A stretch of DNA of 64,000 nt, taken from Paenibacillus xerothermodurans. GTDB taxonomy: Bacteria > Bacillota > Bacilli > Paenibacillales > NBRC-103111. The notes under the pieces are model-generated. The model was not told the origin of the DNA. It saw only the letters and a program-made list of their open reading frames with translations, and ran no database searches. A program made the translations under genes and the position numbers. Shown piece after piece: positions 63,853 to 64,000 of this stretch (the first letter of the stretch is position 1; the number at the start of each line of letters is the position of its first letter). The stretch covers positions 348,253-412,252 of the forward strand of contig NZ_NHRJ02000003.1 in NCBI RefSeq assembly GCF_002220865.2, read 5' to 3'.

Positions 63853-64000
63853 TGATATGCTCCCCTTTAAGTAGACAGGTTTAATAAATAAACCGCTGCT
63901 TGGAGGGGAGTTTTTTTGTCAAGAAAGAATGAATATAACGCTACTGAGAAATTCACGATCATAGAAGAGTGGGAAACGGGTGGCGGTACCCGGGCGGCAG
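63853..64000 (+). mobile_element. left end of an IS3-family-like insertion sequence (cut by window)
   Basis: TGATATGCTCCCCTTTAAGT at 63853 resembles IS3-group terminal inverted repeats, which begin with TG and carry a CCCC block and a G-T-x-GACA motif (GTAGACAGG follows). About 60 bases inside, a transposase-like OrfA frame begins. The right end is outside the window, so completeness and target duplication cannot be judged. Confidence 0.65.
63916..64000 (+). CDS. IS3-type transposase OrfA, 5' end
   Basis: TTG 63916 follows GGAGGGGAG and opens a frame reading SRKNEYNATEKFTIIEEWET and then GGGTRAA to the edge, typical of the start of the helix-turn-helix OrfA of IS3-family elements (charged N-terminus, EKF.II.E pattern). 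Only 28 codons are visible. Confidence 0.6.
   Translation, partial: MSRKNEYNATEKFTIIEEWETGGGTRAA

Noticed and set aside
1..64000. CRISPR arrays, tRNA and rRNA genes
   Set aside because: No regularly spaced repeats with unique spacers, and no tRNA cloverleaf with a GGTTCRA arm or rRNA core sequence, were seen on either strand.

Overview
The window looks like chromosomal DNA from an endospore-forming Gram-positive bacterium of the Paenibacillaceae type. The evidence is protein family content, not a database match: a citrate synthase, isocitrate dehydrogenase and malate dehydrogenase run; PhoR/PhoP; a heme-copper quinol oxidase (qoxABCD) beside a cytochrome bd oxidase; a YesM/YesN-type sensor-regulator pair next to a sugar ABC transporter; S-layer homology (SLH) and stalk-domain proteins; strong AGGAGG-type ribosome binding sites; and frequent TTG/GTG starts. 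No rRNA, tRNA or CRISPR array is seen.

Layout. 0-11.7 kb: TCA-cycle genes (citZ 3' end, icd, mdh), a small membrane protein, a DinB-fold enzyme, a 57-residue protein, class I fumarase, then phoR and phoP in the order kinase before regulator with a strongly folded spacer, and a Gfo/Idh/MocA dehydrogenase. 12-19.5 kb: cydA-cydB on the minus strand with a Rex/FNR-like operator, then the qoxABCD operon, whose QoxA has lost the CuA ligands and carries a histidine-rich tail. 19.6-27 kb: a glycosyltransferase overlapping a HipA-like kinase, two MFS exporters, and a trypsin-like protease fused to a DRGH-type nuclease. 27-30.4 kb: uppP, a frameshifted membrane-protein gene, and a Tat-exported PhoX-type phosphatase preceded by a near-ideal array of PhoP-box hexamers at 11-bp period. 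31-37.5 kb: a sugar ABC transporter (binding protein and two permeases, no ATPase) under a perfect CcpA cre match, followed by its likely histidine kinase and AraC-type response regulator.

37.8-48.6 kb is a zone of gene decay: a frameshifted ferritin-like gene and a more decayed relative, an ArsR gene with an internal amber codon that runs in frame into a multidomain CoA-disulfide reductase/rhodanese/TusA/DsrE protein, an IS66 remnant, a broken Tat-exported glycerophosphodiesterase, a frameshifted quinone oxidoreductase, and a duplicated GH4 glycosidase + SDR unit whose second SDR is ruined. 50-56.3 kb: a TetR regulator divergent from a GbsR/MarR-type regulator, an RND exporter and its lipoprotein adaptor, with two matching palindromic operators between them. 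56.5-60.6 kb: an SLH protein, a stalk-domain protein, a small secreted protein and a 39-residue membrane protein. 60.7-64 kb: an amino-acid permease, an SDR oxidoreductase and the left end of an IS3-like element cut by the window edge.

Functional links. PhoR/PhoP probably controls phoX, since both phoR and phoX carry PhoP-box-like repeats upstream. The two terminal oxidases suggest a switch between high and low oxygen. The sensor, regulator, ABC transporter and GH4 enzymes fit use of plant or microbial oligosaccharides under carbon catabolite control. The most unusual single gene is the protease-nuclease fusion. The most unusual noncoding elements are the phoR-phoP spacer, a pseudoknot-plus-terminator at 38.95 kb, and a terminator with competing pairings after mdh.
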